Shown piece after piece: positions 24,964 to 34,477 of a stretch of DNA of 64,000 nucleotides. The stretch's first letter is position 1. The number at the start of each line of letters is the position of its first letter. Both the position numbers and the translations under genes were made by a program. The notes beneath the pieces were generated by a model. The model was not told the DNA's origin. It did not search any database and worked only from the letters and a program-made list of their open reading frames with translations. Source of the DNA: Kaistella yonginensis (GTDB lineage: Bacteria; Bacteroidota; Bacteroidia; Flavobacteriales; Weeksellaceae); the NCBI RefSeq assembly GCF_030409525.1, contig NZ_JAUFQB010000010.1, forward strand, positions 62,001 to 126,000, given 5' to 3'.

Positions 24964-26430
24964 TTATACTTTTTTAAACGCATCCAGCGTTGAATATTTT
25001 TCGGTTTTGTAGACTTTAACAATGATGTCGAAAATTTTATCCCGAATCAGAAAACCGATAATTCCCAGAATACCTAAACTGGCCACGGCCGGATAGATCC
25101 CGAAGAAATATTTCACCACAGCGAAAACACCCATTGGTAAAATCATCTGCGGAAGCATCAGTAACATAATTTTCATATTAAAGTTATTCCCGCCGCCGCC
25201 GAAAGATTTACTTTTTGAATTGAGATCAATCGGTTTTTTGTTGAAAGCACCTGCCAAAAGAGTGATATAAGAATTAACGCCCAAATTGTATAATCCAGCT
25301 GCAAGAACCGTGAGATAAAACTCCCAACTTACAAAAAGATAGGCTGATGATAAAATAATAGAAACGAAAATTCCGATCACGATAAGTGACCATTTCCCTT
25401 TTAAGTATTCTTTGTACGGCACATTTGATGTCATCATCAATGGGTAATACGAACTGTCCCAGGCGGGAACGCGCTGGCCAAACATCAACATAAATCCGCC
25501 CGTGACAAAGATTCCTGTGAACAATTGCATAAAACCGTTGTCGTACCCTTTGGTAAAAGTTAAAAGTCCGTAAAACAAAAAGAAAATACTTGCAATGACG
25601 GCAGATTTTGCGGCTTTACTTCTCTTTAATAAGCGAATATCATTATTAATAAAAGTTCCCATAACACCATATCGATTGAGGAAAGCTATGTTCTCTGTTT
25701 TTCCTTCTGCCACTTTTAATTCTAAACCTTTATCGAGGTAAAAATTCTTATAAATTTCCTGATACGCCAAGTATGCGACAGCAATTGCTAATATGATTGG
25801 CACCAAAAAGAATCCTGCATATTCGTAAAAACTATAGAAAATGGTCTGGGAATAACCAGAAAGCTCGATTATTTCATAATATTCCAACGCGGCAAAAATG
25901 GTCATCACCCCAAAAACAAAATATAAAACGATGTTTTTACCATTCAATAAAATATTCAAAAAATTGTTAAAATAGAAGATGGCAAAAATACCAATGGTAA
26001 ACATAATTACGTGGATAATAGAGTAGCCACCATCAAATATGAGCAAGCCCGCGAACGGAAGAAGAAACAAAAGATTCCCCCAATTGAAGAAGTTAAAAAG
26101 TATTTTTAGCAACGTATAATTCACCAGCTTTTTCTTGGTGATTCCTAAAGTGAGAAAAGGTTTGATGTTTTGCGTCGGCATCTGCTGCATGAAATAGCGG
26201 ATCACCAAATCAAATGCCCAATAATAAATGAAATATTTACAAAACAGCAGCAGCGGATCTGCCATCATTTTCTTCTTGGTAAAAAAGTAGAGTATAAAAG
26301 GCAAAGCCACGAAAATGGCACTAAAATAAGCCATCCCGAAAAACATTAGAATCTTCATCCCGAGGTTGGCTCCGAACTGTGGATTGCGAATAAAATTTTT
26401 GAATTCAAGTTGTAAAAGTCGCCCGTACAT
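24964..26430 (-). CDS. DUF5687 family ABC transporter permease
   Basis: 488 residues with about 12 hydrophobic segments and a cytoplasmic loop (IYKNFYLDKGLELKVAEG). The N-terminal MYGRLLQLEFKNFIRNPQFG and the FLTLGITKKKLVNYTLLK segment are typical of DUF5687. Known members are Bacteroidota-specific and lie beside an ATPase gene, as here. It likely forms an exporter with the gene at 24176. Substrate unknown. Confidence 0.85.
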   Translation of the reverse strand: MYGRLLQLEFKNFIRNPQFGANLGMKILMFFGMAYFSAIFVALPFILYFFTKKKMMADPLLLFCKYFIYYWAFDLVIRYFMQQMPTQNIKPFLTLGITKKKLVNYTLLKILFNFFNWGNLLFLLPFAGLLIFDGGYSIIHVIMFTIGIFAIFYFNNFLNILLNGKNIVLYFVFGVMTIFAALEYYEIIELSGYSQTIFYSFYEYAGFFLVPIILAIAVAYLAYQEIYKNFYLDKGLELKVAEGKTENIAFLNRYGVMGTFINNDIRLLKRSKAAKSAVIASIFFLFYGLLTFTKGYDNGFMQLFTGIFVTGGFMLMFGQRVPAWDSSYYPLMMTSNVPYKEYLKGKWSLIVIGIFVSIILSSAYLFVSWEFYLTVLAAGLYNLGVNSYITLLAGAFNKKPIDLNSKSKSFGGGGNNFNMKIMLLMLPQMILPMGVFAVVKYFFGIYPAVASLGILGIIGFLIRDKIFDIIVKVYKTEKYSTLDAFKKV

Positions 26431-26481
26431 AGTCTTGGTTTTAGATATAAGTCTAAAAATAAGAAAAATGTTACAGAAATG

Positions 26482-28131
26482 TTACTTCATCAACTCTTTT
26501 GCCTGCGAAATTGCAGCCTCGGTGATTATGCTCCCAGAAAGCAACTGTGCAATTTCTTGTAATTTCTCTTCTTTATTTAAAGGGATAATGGTCGATTGCG
26601 TTTTCCCGGAAACTTCTCTTTTAATAACTTTGTAATTGTCATTTCCTTTGGCAGCGACTTGTGCAAGATGACTGATGACGATCAACTGCATGTTCTCCGA
26701 CATTTCTTTCATCACATTCCCGATTTCTTCCGCGACTTTTCCTGAAACTCCAGTATCAATTTCATCCAGGATTAAAGTGGGTAATTCTGAATTTTCTGCC
26801 ATCAGTTTTTTAATGGAAAGCATCACGCGAGAGCGTTCACCCCCAGAAATTGCTGTTTGAATCGGTTTCAAAGGGAAACCTGAATTTGCTTGAAATAACA
26901 GTTGAATCGTCTCCTTTCCGAAGGAAGTAAAACTCGTGGTATCGTTTAACTGAACTTCAATTTTTGCTTTTTCTAAACCTAATTGCTGCAGTAATTTTTC
27001 AGTTTTTTTGATGAAACCTGGTATTGCTTTTTTTCGATTTTGCGATAATTCCGCCGCGATTTTTTCTAAGTTCTTAGCGGCCTGGGCAATATTCTTTTCG
27101 GTTTGCTCCATAAGAAACTCTAACTCGACAAAACCAGTTTGTTCATTCTGAATTTCATCACGAATTTCAATCAGTTCTTCAACCGAATTCACTTTATGTT
27201 TTAGAAATAAAGAATTGATTTTGTTAACTTGTAACGACAATTCAGACAGTGCTTCCGGACTGGTTTCCATTTTTTCAGCTTCGTTTTGAAGATCAAATAG
27301 AAAATCTTTAAATTCTACAAATTGCTCCTCAAATCGCTGATTTAATTTGGAGTATTCGTGCGATAAAGAGGCTACTTTTGAAAGTTTACTTTTAACATCC
27401 AGTAACGAATCCAGCACACCAATTTCTTCCTGATCCATTTTATTAAAGATGATCGACAGATTTTCAATAATCGTCTCCGCGTTTTCTTGTTGACTTAATC
27501 GGTTTTGAACGTCTTCTAAATCAAACAGGTCCAAATTAACTTCCTGCAGTTCTTCTAATAAAAATACTTTGTAGTCGCTTTCTTTATTGCCTTCTGAGAG
27601 TTGTTTTTTGTAATCTTCAAGTTCTTTCACCAATTTTTTGTAGGCGATAAAATCTTGTTGGTAGTTGGTAATCAGCGTTTTATTATTGGAGAGTCCATCC
27701 ACCATTCTGAATTGATATTCTTCATCAAACAAATTTGAAGTTTCAAATTGCGAATGAATATCGATTAGTTTTTCGGCAAGTTTTTTAAGTATTTCTAAGG
27801 TGACCGGAACATCATTAATAAACGCACGTGATTTACCGGTTGGTAAGACTTCTCGTCGAATAACGGTATTGATTTCAAAATCCAAATCATTTTCCTCAAA
27901 GAAATATCTAAAATTTTCATTAATGATGAATTCGGCTTCAACGATGCTTTTAGTTTCAGAGCTTTGGATTGATTTTACATCGGCCCTTTCGCCTAAAATT
28001 AAACGCAAAGCTCCCAAAATAATCGATTTCCCAGCACCAGTCTCGCCCGTAATCACCTGTAAACCTTTGTTTAAAGTAATCTCGAGAGAATCAATGAGGG
28101 CGAAATTTTGAATGAATATTCTTGAAAGCAT
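26482..28131 (-). CDS. recN: DNA repair protein RecN
   Basis: 549 residues. SMC-like ATPase of double-strand break repair. The N-terminal half-ATPase has LIDSLEITLNKGLQVITGETGAGKS with Walker A at about 29-36. A long coiled coil covers about residues 160-370. The C-terminal half has the ABC-like signature SGGERSRVMLS and Walker B LPTLILDEIDTGVSG. It follows coaBC and the DUF4835 gene on the same strand, a common flavobacterial arrangement. Confidence 0.95.
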   Translation of the reverse strand: MLSRIFIQNFALIDSLEITLNKGLQVITGETGAGKSIILGALRLILGERADVKSIQSSETKSIVEAEFIINENFRYFFEENDLDFEINTVIRREVLPTGKSRAFINDVPVTLEILKKLAEKLIDIHSQFETSNLFDEEYQFRMVDGLSNNKTLITNYQQDFIAYKKLVKELEDYKKQLSEGNKESDYKVFLLEELQEVNLDLFDLEDVQNRLSQQENAETIIENLSIIFNKMDQEEIGVLDSLLDVKSKLSKVASLSHEYSKLNQRFEEQFVEFKDFLFDLQNEAEKMETSPEALSELSLQVNKINSLFLKHKVNSVEELIEIRDEIQNEQTGFVELEFLMEQTEKNIAQAAKNLEKIAAELSQNRKKAIPGFIKKTEKLLQQLGLEKAKIEVQLNDTTSFTSFGKETIQLLFQANSGFPLKPIQTAISGGERSRVMLSIKKLMAENSELPTLILDEIDTGVSGKVAEEIGNVMKEMSENMQLIVISHLAQVAAKGNDNYKVIKREVSGKTQSTIIPLNKEEKLQEIAQLLSGSIITEAAISQAKELMK

Positions 28132-28149
28132 ATTTTAAAAAATCAATTA

Positions 28150-28171
28150 CGAAGTTTTAAATCAAACTTCG
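28150..28171. promoter_or_regulatory. Palindrome upstream of recN
   Basis: CGAAGTTT - 6 bp - AAACTTCG, perfect 8-bp arms, 18 bp before the recN ATG. Position and size fit an operator for a dimeric regulator, but could be chance. Confidence 0.35.
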
Positions 28172-28311
28172 AACGGTAAATTTAAGACTTTAAAAGAGAT
28201 TATGAAAAATAAAAGCAAATCAGGAAAGGCTAAAACATCGATATTAACATCATTTTAACAATGTGAATTTTGAGTTTTAGAGCCAAAAGACATCGAATAT
28301 AGTAGACGAAA

Positions 28312-29217
28312 TTACTTCCACTTATTCCATTTGCTGTCAATATCTTTGGGAGATAAAATGATGAAAAGCGCTTTTAAATCAGCCATATTTACATTTGCAT
28401 TATTTCCGTTATTGAAAATGTCGAAAATTTCTTGCTTTTTGCTATCAATGAAAATATTGACGGGATAATTCATCTGAAAATTATTTTCATACGTTTTCAA
28501 TTGCATCAAAGCATCAGAAATAATTTTTTTACCCGAAGACTGATCTTGTTTTCCAAGATTATCCAAACCCGCGCGATGGTAGGTGTAGTAAAGATTTCGC
28601 AAGGTGTTTTGTTCAGGTTTCAGGATATTATCAACCAAAGCCGCTCTGGTTCTTGTTCCTTCCATAACAGACCAACCTGCAAAGTTTTGATTCTGCGCAT
28701 TATTTGATATTTTCTGTGCTTTTTCAAACCAAGGTTGCCCGCCGCGAACCTTGTAACTGTCGCCATCATAGCCCAAAATGGTGTATACATAAAAACTGAT
28801 AACATCAATTAAATTCTTCCCTGAAAATTGTCGTTCATTGAAAACTAAATTTTCATTTTCGGTATAATCAAAACTAAAATTAGTATCGTTCAAATTCAAT
28901 AATGGTGTTTCATAAGTGGTGTTAAAAACTGGGCGGACCGCTTGTATCACAATGCTCGCCTTAAAATTATTGCTGCCCGTTTTTTCATTGATTACGATGG
29001 CAAAATTACATTTGATTTTTTCAAAATTCTGCAGTTTCTTACCCGTCCAACTTGTATTGTTGATGAAATCTCGTAAATTTTTCTCTAAAGTTTTATAAAC
29101 CTGCATGTTACTGCCGCTTACTTGTTGGGTGTTGACCTGTACATTTGCCAATAACTCCTGAGAAAAACTCAAGTTTAGGGAAAATAGAAGGATGAATATT
29201 GTAAAAAGTTTCTTCAT
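28312..29217 (-). CDS. DUF4835 family protein (PorD-type)
   Basis: 301 residues with a signal peptide (1-19, ending FSQ/E). The family features ELLANVQVNTQQVSGSN, FNTTYETPLLN, VISFYVYTILGYD and the C-terminal LFIILSPKDIDSKWN are present. The family is restricted to Bacteroidota and has been named PorD in connection with the type IX secretion system; I rely on that from memory. It is periplasmic or outer-membrane associated and lies between coaBC and recN. Confidence 0.85.
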   Translation of the reverse strand: MKKLFTIFILLFSLNLSFSQELLANVQVNTQQVSGSNMQVYKTLEKNLRDFINNTSWTGKKLQNFEKIKCNFAIVINEKTGSNNFKASIVIQAVRPVFNTTYETPLLNLNDTNFSFDYTENENLVFNERQFSGKNLIDVISFYVYTILGYDGDSYKVRGGQPWFEKAQKISNNAQNQNFAGWSVMEGTRTRAALVDNILKPEQNTLRNLYYTYHRAGLDNLGKQDQSSGKKIISDALMQLKTYENNFQMNYPVNIFIDSKKQEIFDIFNNGNNANVNMADLKALFIILSPKDIDSKWNKWK

Positions 29218-29254
29218 TATTAAAGTAAAGTTTGGAAACGGAAATTTAAGGATA

Positions 29255-30451
29255 TTATTTCAAAATCTGCGCTTGCACGAAATTTAAAATATCTTTTGCC
29301 ACTTCATTTTTCGATTTTAAGGGAAATTCTGTAACCGTTGTTTCCGTAATGATTTTGATTTTATTGGTGGTGCCTTTAAATCCCGCTCCTTCATCTCGAA
29401 GAGAGTTTAGAACAATCATATCCAGATTTTTTTTCTGAAGTTTTCCTTTGGCATTTTCTTCCTCATTTTGCGTTTCCAATGCAAAACCTACCAGGAATTG
29501 TTTGCTTTTCTTTTCGCCCATGGTTTTAAGAATATCGGGATTTTTTACCAGTTCAATGGTGAGGGAATCATCATTTTTTTTGATTTTTTCTGAAGCGACT
29601 TCTTTCGGAGCATAATCTGCCACAGCAGCACTGGCAATAGCAATATCCACGTTTTCAAAATGATCAAAAACCTTGGTGAACATTTCTTTTGCAGAAGTTA
29701 CGCGATGAACTAGAATGTTTGGATTATCGGTCTTTTCTGCGCTCGGTCCCGAAATTAAAATTACTTTTGCGCCACGATCGGCCGCTTCTTTTGCCAGTGA
29801 AAAACCCATCTTACCAGAAGAATGATTTCCGATGAAACGAACAGGGTCAATCGCTTCATACGTTGGCCCAGCCGTGATTAAGACTGTTTTGCCTTGAAGG
29901 CTTTGGGTCGCATTAAAAAATTCTTCAATAATTTGGGCAATGGTTTCCGGTTCCGCCATTCGTCCTTGTCCCGACAATCCGCTGGCCAATTCGCCATGTT
30001 CAGCGGGAATGATGTGATGTCCGAAATCTTCAGCCAATTCGAGGTTTTGCTTCGTCGAAGGATGTTGATACATCTCTAAGTCCATGGCTGGAGCTATAAA
30101 AACTGGGCATTTTGCCGACATATAGGTCGCTAAAACCAAGTTGTCGCACATTCCGTGAACCAGCTTCGCTAAAGTGTTTGCGGTGCACGGAGCCATTAAA
30201 ATAACATCTGCTGAAAGCGCCAAGTCAACATGATTGTTCCAGGTTCCATTTTCAGAATAGAACTCGGTGTAGACCGGATTTTTAGAAAGGGTAGAAAGGG
30301 TAAGTTTTGACACCATTTTTTCTGCGGAAGGGGTCATTAAAACCTGAACATCTGCACCTTTTTTGATGAAATCTCTGATGAGAAAATTAATTTTGTACGC
30401 GGCAATGCCACCGGAAATACAGATGAGGATTTTCTTACCTTGAAGTTTCAT
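29255..30451 (-). CDS. coaBC: Bifunctional PPC decarboxylase / phosphopantothenate-cysteine ligase
   Basis: 398 residues. Catalyses two steps of coenzyme A synthesis: ligation of Cys to 4'-phosphopantothenate and decarboxylation to 4'-phosphopantetheine. The N-terminal flavin (CoaC) domain has GGIAAYK, the catalytic His in SENGTWNNHVDLA, and the APAMDLEMY loop. The C-terminal CoaB domain (from about residue 190) has ITAGPTYEAIDPVRFIGNHSSGKMG and VKNPDIL. Full length, cytoplasmic. Confidence 0.96.
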   Translation of the reverse strand: MKLQGKKILICISGGIAAYKINFLIRDFIKKGADVQVLMTPSAEKMVSKLTLSTLSKNPVYTEFYSENGTWNNHVDLALSADVILMAPCTANTLAKLVHGMCDNLVLATYMSAKCPVFIAPAMDLEMYQHPSTKQNLELAEDFGHHIIPAEHGELASGLSGQGRMAEPETIAQIIEEFFNATQSLQGKTVLITAGPTYEAIDPVRFIGNHSSGKMGFSLAKEAADRGAKVILISGPSAEKTDNPNILVHRVTSAKEMFTKVFDHFENVDIAIASAAVADYAPKEVASEKIKKNDDSLTIELVKNPDILKTMGEKKSKQFLVGFALETQNEEENAKGKLQKKNLDMIVLNSLRDEGAGFKGTTNKIKIITETTVTEFPLKSKNEVAKDILNFVQAQILK

Positions 30452-30589
30452 GCGTTAGAATTTTAAAGTTGAACGAATTTACTTAATTTTTAGCAATTGC
30501 GTCTTGATTTCATTTCCCTTCAGGAAAATATAAGAAGCTGATAGGATATAAAATGTATGGTTTGGCTTTTTGGTTTAAGGGAAACAAAA

Positions 30590-30618
30590 AACCCTTCAAG
30601 AAGTAATCTCAAAGGGTT
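30590..30618 (-). terminator. Probable terminator
   Basis: 7-bp stem AACCCTT / AAGGGTT with a 15-nt loop, followed on the minus strand by TTTTTTG, 21 bp after the stop at 30640. Confidence 0.55.
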
Positions 30619-30639
30619 GTATTTTTTTATTATGCGCAT

Positions 30640-31131
30640 TTAATTGATATAAATCCCAGCCCAGCTTCTTCTTAACGGCAAAAGAAAATCACTTAAAAAA
30701 GCCACATAGGTATTTTTTGAAAAGTCGTACACTTCAATATTTTTTGAAATGTCGCCGTTTTTTAGACCGTTTCTGAAATCCTGTAATTTCAGGGTTCTAA
30801 CCTCGCCATTTTCCACAAAAGTTGCTTTCATACGATCGAATAAACCGAGTTGAAATTCCTGTTCAATTTCTTTCATAACGCCACCTAATGCATCGACAGA
30901 GCAGCCGGATGCCGCCTCCTTATCTTCATCAACACAAACCACAATAAACTGATTTTTTTCAATTTTAAAAGAAGAAGACAATGGTTTGCCATGCGCTGCC
31001 CAAGTTGCCAAAAAATCGAACAATTTCTCGGTAATTACTTTGCTTTCTTTTGGAGTGAAAGTCCTGGATGCGGGATAAATAATTACCCGATAATCATTGG
31101 TTTCTATAATGGTTGATTCTTCTATTTTCAT
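30640..31131 (-). CDS. Conserved small cytoplasmic protein, often named ABC transporter ATPase
   Basis: 163 residues, no signal peptide, no Walker A motif and no ABC signature, so the database name commonly given to this Bacteroidota family is not supported by the sequence. Visible features: YRVIIYPASRTFTPKESKVI, WAAHGKPLSSSF, a VDEDKEAASGCSVDALGG segment with Cys92, and a C-terminal LLPLRRSWAG. It follows two Fe-S oxidoreductase genes, which may be a functional hint. Function unknown. Confidence 0.75.
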   Translation of the reverse strand: MKIEESTIIETNDYRVIIYPASRTFTPKESKVITEKLFDFLATWAAHGKPLSSSFKIEKNQFIVVCVDEDKEAASGCSVDALGGVMKEIEQEFQLGLFDRMKATFVENGEVRTLKLQDFRNGLKNGDISKNIEVYDFSKNTYVAFLSDFLLPLRRSWAGIYIN

Positions 31132-31198
31132 TTTTTTTGATTAAAATTTTGAAGTCGAGATTTTACGTAGATATGAAATTGAAATATTAAATTCTTAT

Positions 31199-31981
31199 TT
31201 ATAAATCGTCGGCCTCTGCTAAAAGTTCTGCAATGTCTTTTACAGAAACTTCGGTATTGTTAAAATGCTTTACGCCATCGGTTATCATGGTGTTACAGAA
31301 CGGGCAGCCGGTCGCTATAATATTTGGACTTTCGTTCAATGCTTCTTCGGTTCTTTCTACATTGATGTCTTTATTTCCTGGTTCTGGCTCTTTGAACATT
31401 TGCGCTCCTCCTGCGCCACAACATAATCCGTTGGATTTGCAGCGTTTCATTTCTACCAATTCTGAATCTAATTTTTGCAAAAGTTGACGCGGTGCTTCAT
31501 ATTCGCCATTTCCTCTGCCCAAATAACATGGGTCATGAAAAACAATTTTCTTCCCTTTGAAAGATCCGCCTTCAATTTTAAGACGACCTTCTTCCATCAA
31601 TTTTCTAAGGAATTGTGTGTGATGCATCACTTCATAATTCCCACCTAATCCAGGATATTCATTTTTAATAATATTAAAACAGTGGGGACAAGTGGTTACA
31701 ATTTTCTTGACTCCATAACCATTCATTATTTCAATATTGGTATGTGCCATCATCTGGAAGATGAATTCGTTTCCGGCGCGTTTTGCAGGATCTCCATTGC
31801 AAGATTCTTCTTGACCTAAAACGGCAAACTCGACCCCAACTTTGTGTAAAATTTTACATAATGATTTGGTTACTTTTTTTGCGCGATCATCAAAACTTCC
31901 CATACAGCCAACAAAAAACAGCACTTCGGGCATTTTTCCTTCGGCAGCATATTCTGCCATTGTTTTTATAGTAAAATCCAT
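31199..31981 (-). CDS. CCG-domain (Fe-S)-binding oxidoreductase subunit
   Basis: 260 residues with two CCG-type domains as in HdrB, GlcF and LutA. The first has VGCMGSFDD, LCKIL, GQEESCNGDPA and TTCPHC; the second has FHDPCYLGRGNG, CKSNGLCCGAGGAQM and ATGCPFC. Such domains bind [4Fe-4S] clusters. It follows the membrane-bound 4Fe-4S protein at 32062, suggesting a two-subunit quinone-linked complex. Substrate unknown; the family name alone does not define it. Confidence 0.88.
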   Translation of the reverse strand: MDFTIKTMAEYAAEGKMPEVLFFVGCMGSFDDRAKKVTKSLCKILHKVGVEFAVLGQEESCNGDPAKRAGNEFIFQMMAHTNIEIMNGYGVKKIVTTCPHCFNIIKNEYPGLGGNYEVMHHTQFLRKLMEEGRLKIEGGSFKGKKIVFHDPCYLGRGNGEYEAPRQLLQKLDSELVEMKRCKSNGLCCGAGGAQMFKEPEPGNKDINVERTEEALNESPNIIATGCPFCNTMITDGVKHFNNTEVSVKDIAELLAEADDL

Positions 31982-32061
31982 TTTTTAATTTATCGATATG
32001 CCAATGTAACTGTTTACCAAATTTAGTGATTGTTACATTGTTAAATTAGTACATTTTTACA

Positions 32062-33390
32062 TTACTCTTTCGCCCAATTCAAACGATCAGCTTGATTATA
32101 CTGCCAAGGTGCGGCATTGTTTTCTATATTGGTCATCATTTGGTTGAGCTCCTGCGGAGCGGCGGATTGTTCCATGACCAAGAATCTACGCATCTCTATA
32201 ATGATAGCAAGTGGATCGATGAGAATAGGACACGCTTCTACACAAGCATTACAGGTGGTACAAGCCCAAAGTTCTTCTCTTTGAATATGGTCATCTAATA
32301 ATTTCTTGCCATCTTCCACGAATTTTCCGTTTTTGTTGATGTTCTTACCTACTTCTTCGAGACGATCGCGGGTATCCATCATAATTTTTCGTGGAGATAG
32401 TTTTTTGCCGGTAAGGTTCGCCGGGCAAACTGCCGTACATCGCCCACATTCTGTGCAGGAATACGCATTGAGTAATTGAACCTGACTCAAATCAAAAATA
32501 TCATTGGCTCCAAATTTTTCTGGAACTGCGTTTGGATCTGCTTTGGGCTGCGCTGCGTAAGGATCAGCATTGGGATCCATCATCAACTTAATTTCTGCGG
32601 TTACAGAATCTAAATTGTTAAACTGTCCTTTTGGTTTTAAATTGGCAAACCAAGTGTTCGGAAATGCCAAAATAATATGTAAATGTTTAGAATAGTAAAG
32701 GTAGTTCATAAAGAACAAAATGCCGATAAAATGGAACCACCAAGCTCCTCGTTCGGTAATTATCAAAATATTATCACTGAAATTTTCAAATATCGGACCT
32801 AATAGATTTGAGGAAATCGGGAAACTCCCGTGTTCTGTAAAAACGCCTCTTTGTTGTAAAACCCAATCTGCAGCATTCATTTTAAAGAAAGCCATCATTA
32901 AAGCAAATTCGATTACTAAAATCCAGTTTGCATCATGTTTTGGCCAGCCGAAGAGCTCTTTCATCGTCAGCCGTTTAACTCCGTAAAAGTTTCTTCTGAT
33001 AAAAAACACCACCACAGCAATAACTACAAGGAACGCTAGAACCTCTAAAGTAGCCGTGAAGGCTGCATAAAGAGAATCACCCAAGATCCCTGCTAAGAAT
33101 CGATGAGTTCCGAAGATTCCATCAACAATAATTTCTAACAATTCAATATTGATAATAACAAATCCCACATAAACGATCACGTGGAAAAAGGCTGCGACTG
33201 GTCTTTTGCCCATTTTACTTTGACCAAGCGCGACTTTCGCCATGGTTTCCCAGCGTTTTGCTTTTTGGTCCGAACGATGGCTTTCTTTACCAAGTTGAAT
33301 GTTGCGGTAGATTTCCTTTAAACTTTTGAAAAAAAGTCCAAACCCTGCGACGAGGGCAATAAAGAAAATAATATTGTCAATATACTGCAT
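32062..33390 (-). CDS. Membrane-bound 4Fe-4S oxidoreductase (NarI/HdrC-like)
   Basis: 442 residues. The N-terminal half has about six TM segments (5-25, 67-90, 100-128, 155-172, 215-235) resembling a cytochrome-b-like domain, with His residues that may ligate heme. The C-terminal half carries two 4Fe-4S motifs, CTECGRCTAVCP and CTTCNACVEACP. Together with the CCG protein downstream it likely moves electrons to or from the quinone pool. Confidence 0.88.
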   Translation of the reverse strand: MQYIDNIIFFIALVAGFGLFFKSLKEIYRNIQLGKESHRSDQKAKRWETMAKVALGQSKMGKRPVAAFFHVIVYVGFVIINIELLEIIVDGIFGTHRFLAGILGDSLYAAFTATLEVLAFLVVIAVVVFFIRRNFYGVKRLTMKELFGWPKHDANWILVIEFALMMAFFKMNAADWVLQQRGVFTEHGSFPISSNLLGPIFENFSDNILIITERGAWWFHFIGILFFMNYLYYSKHLHIILAFPNTWFANLKPKGQFNNLDSVTAEIKLMMDPNADPYAAQPKADPNAVPEKFGANDIFDLSQVQLLNAYSCTECGRCTAVCPANLTGKKLSPRKIMMDTRDRLEEVGKNINKNGKFVEDGKKLLDDHIQREELWACTTCNACVEACPILIDPLAIIIEMRRFLVMEQSAAPQELNQMMTNIENNAAPWQYNQADRLNWAKE

Positions 33391-33401
33391 ATTGAATGGT
33401 T

Positions 33402-34355
33402 TTAGTCTTTGTTATTTTTTCCGAAAACTGAAAAATTTAGGTATTTTTTCGGATTTGCTTTTAAATCTTCTACCAATTTATTCAAATTTTCGGCAGTATT
33501 ATTAAGATTACGATAAAGTTCTTCATCTTTCGTCAATTTACCAAGACTTCCTTCGCCATTTTGTATGCCAGAAATAATACCATTGAGCTTATCAGCCGTA
33601 ATGCTTAACTTATCAATGGTGTTGTTTAATTTCTTAACATCAACATCATCGGCAACTTTACCATACTTATCAATTGCCGACTTTGCACTTAAGGTAGCAA
33701 GGTTGGCATTGTCTAAAACTTTTTGTACGCGTGGATCGTTATTGGCTAAAAGTGCATTTGTTTGTCTGGAAGTTCCTTCGAATGAAGCAACAGTTCTATT
33801 TAAATTGGTCAGCAAGGCACGGATTTCTGCTCGGTTTTGATCGTCAAAAATCTTATTGGCATTGTTGGTTAACGAATCTACTCTTTTCAACACCACTTGC
33901 AGCTGATCTTTTACAGGGCCAACCTGAGAAGAAATGCTGTTCATCATCGAAAGTTTGAAAGTGCCAGCCAGCGTGTCTCCATCTTTTGCCATAGGTTGAC
34001 CATACTCTAAATTGATGCGCATTTCTTTACCAGACATTAATCCAGGCTCAAAAATCTCTAAAGTTGATTTTTTGGAAAATTCAAAATTATCATCGATAAT
34101 TACTTTTACCACAAAATGAATTCTACCATCTTTTTCGGTTACAGGGAAAATCTTATCAACTTGTCCCACTTTCAAACCGTTGATTGAAACGGGGTTTGAA
34201 GCTGCTAATCCTTCTACGTTATCAAACTTTGCGTAAAATACATTATCTGTAGTGAAGAGGCTCTTGCCCTTCATGAATTGGAATAAAAATACGAATCCAA
34301 TAATGGCTAAAATAGCGATGAGCCCTGCTTTTATTTCTTTTGTGAATTTCACTTT
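33402..34355 (-). CDS. MlaD/MCE family lipid-transport protein
   Basis: 317 residues from the GTG at 34355 (reading KFTKEIKAGLIAIL); a TTG 21 bp upstream is the alternative. One TM anchor (about 7-24) is followed by the MCE domain (YAKFDNVEGLAASNPVSINGLKVGQVD) and a helical tail with repeated SAIDKY/ADKLNGIISGIQNGEGS-type segments, typical of MlaD proteins. It should bind lipid in the periplasm and feed an MlaEF-type ABC transporter. The best partners are 17 kb away at 50842-52403. It sits 11 bp upstream of the Fe-S gene. Confidence 0.85.
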   Translation of the reverse strand, partial: KVKFTKEIKAGLIAILAIIGFVFLFQFMKGKSLFTTDNVFYAKFDNVEGLAASNPVSINGLKVGQVDKIFPVTEKDGRIHFVVKVIIDDNFEFSKKSTLEIFEPGLMSGKEMRINLEYGQPMAKDGDTLAGTFKLSMMNSISSQVGPVKDQLQVVLKRVDSLTNNANKIFDDQNRAEIRALLTNLNRTVASFEGTSRQTNALLANNDPRVQKVLDNANLATLSAKSAIDKYGKVADDVDVKKLNNTIDKLSITADKLNGIISGIQNGEGSLGKLTKDEELYRNLNNTAENLNKLVEDLKANPKKYLNFSVFGKNNKD

Positions 34356-34430
34356 TATATAAATTTTAAGCAACAAATATAATACATTTTAAATAAACCT
34401 ACTGTAAAACGCCTACCACAGACCACAAAA

Positions 34431-34454
34431 AAAGCGACTCCGAAAAGTCGCTTT
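34431..34454 (-). terminator. Terminator of the foldase gene
   Basis: 9-bp stem AAAGCGACT / AGTCGCTTT, 6-nt loop, followed by seven T residues on the minus strand; 24 bp after the stop at 34478. Confidence 0.85.
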
Positions 34455-34477
34455 AAATCAATTATCCTATATGAAAA

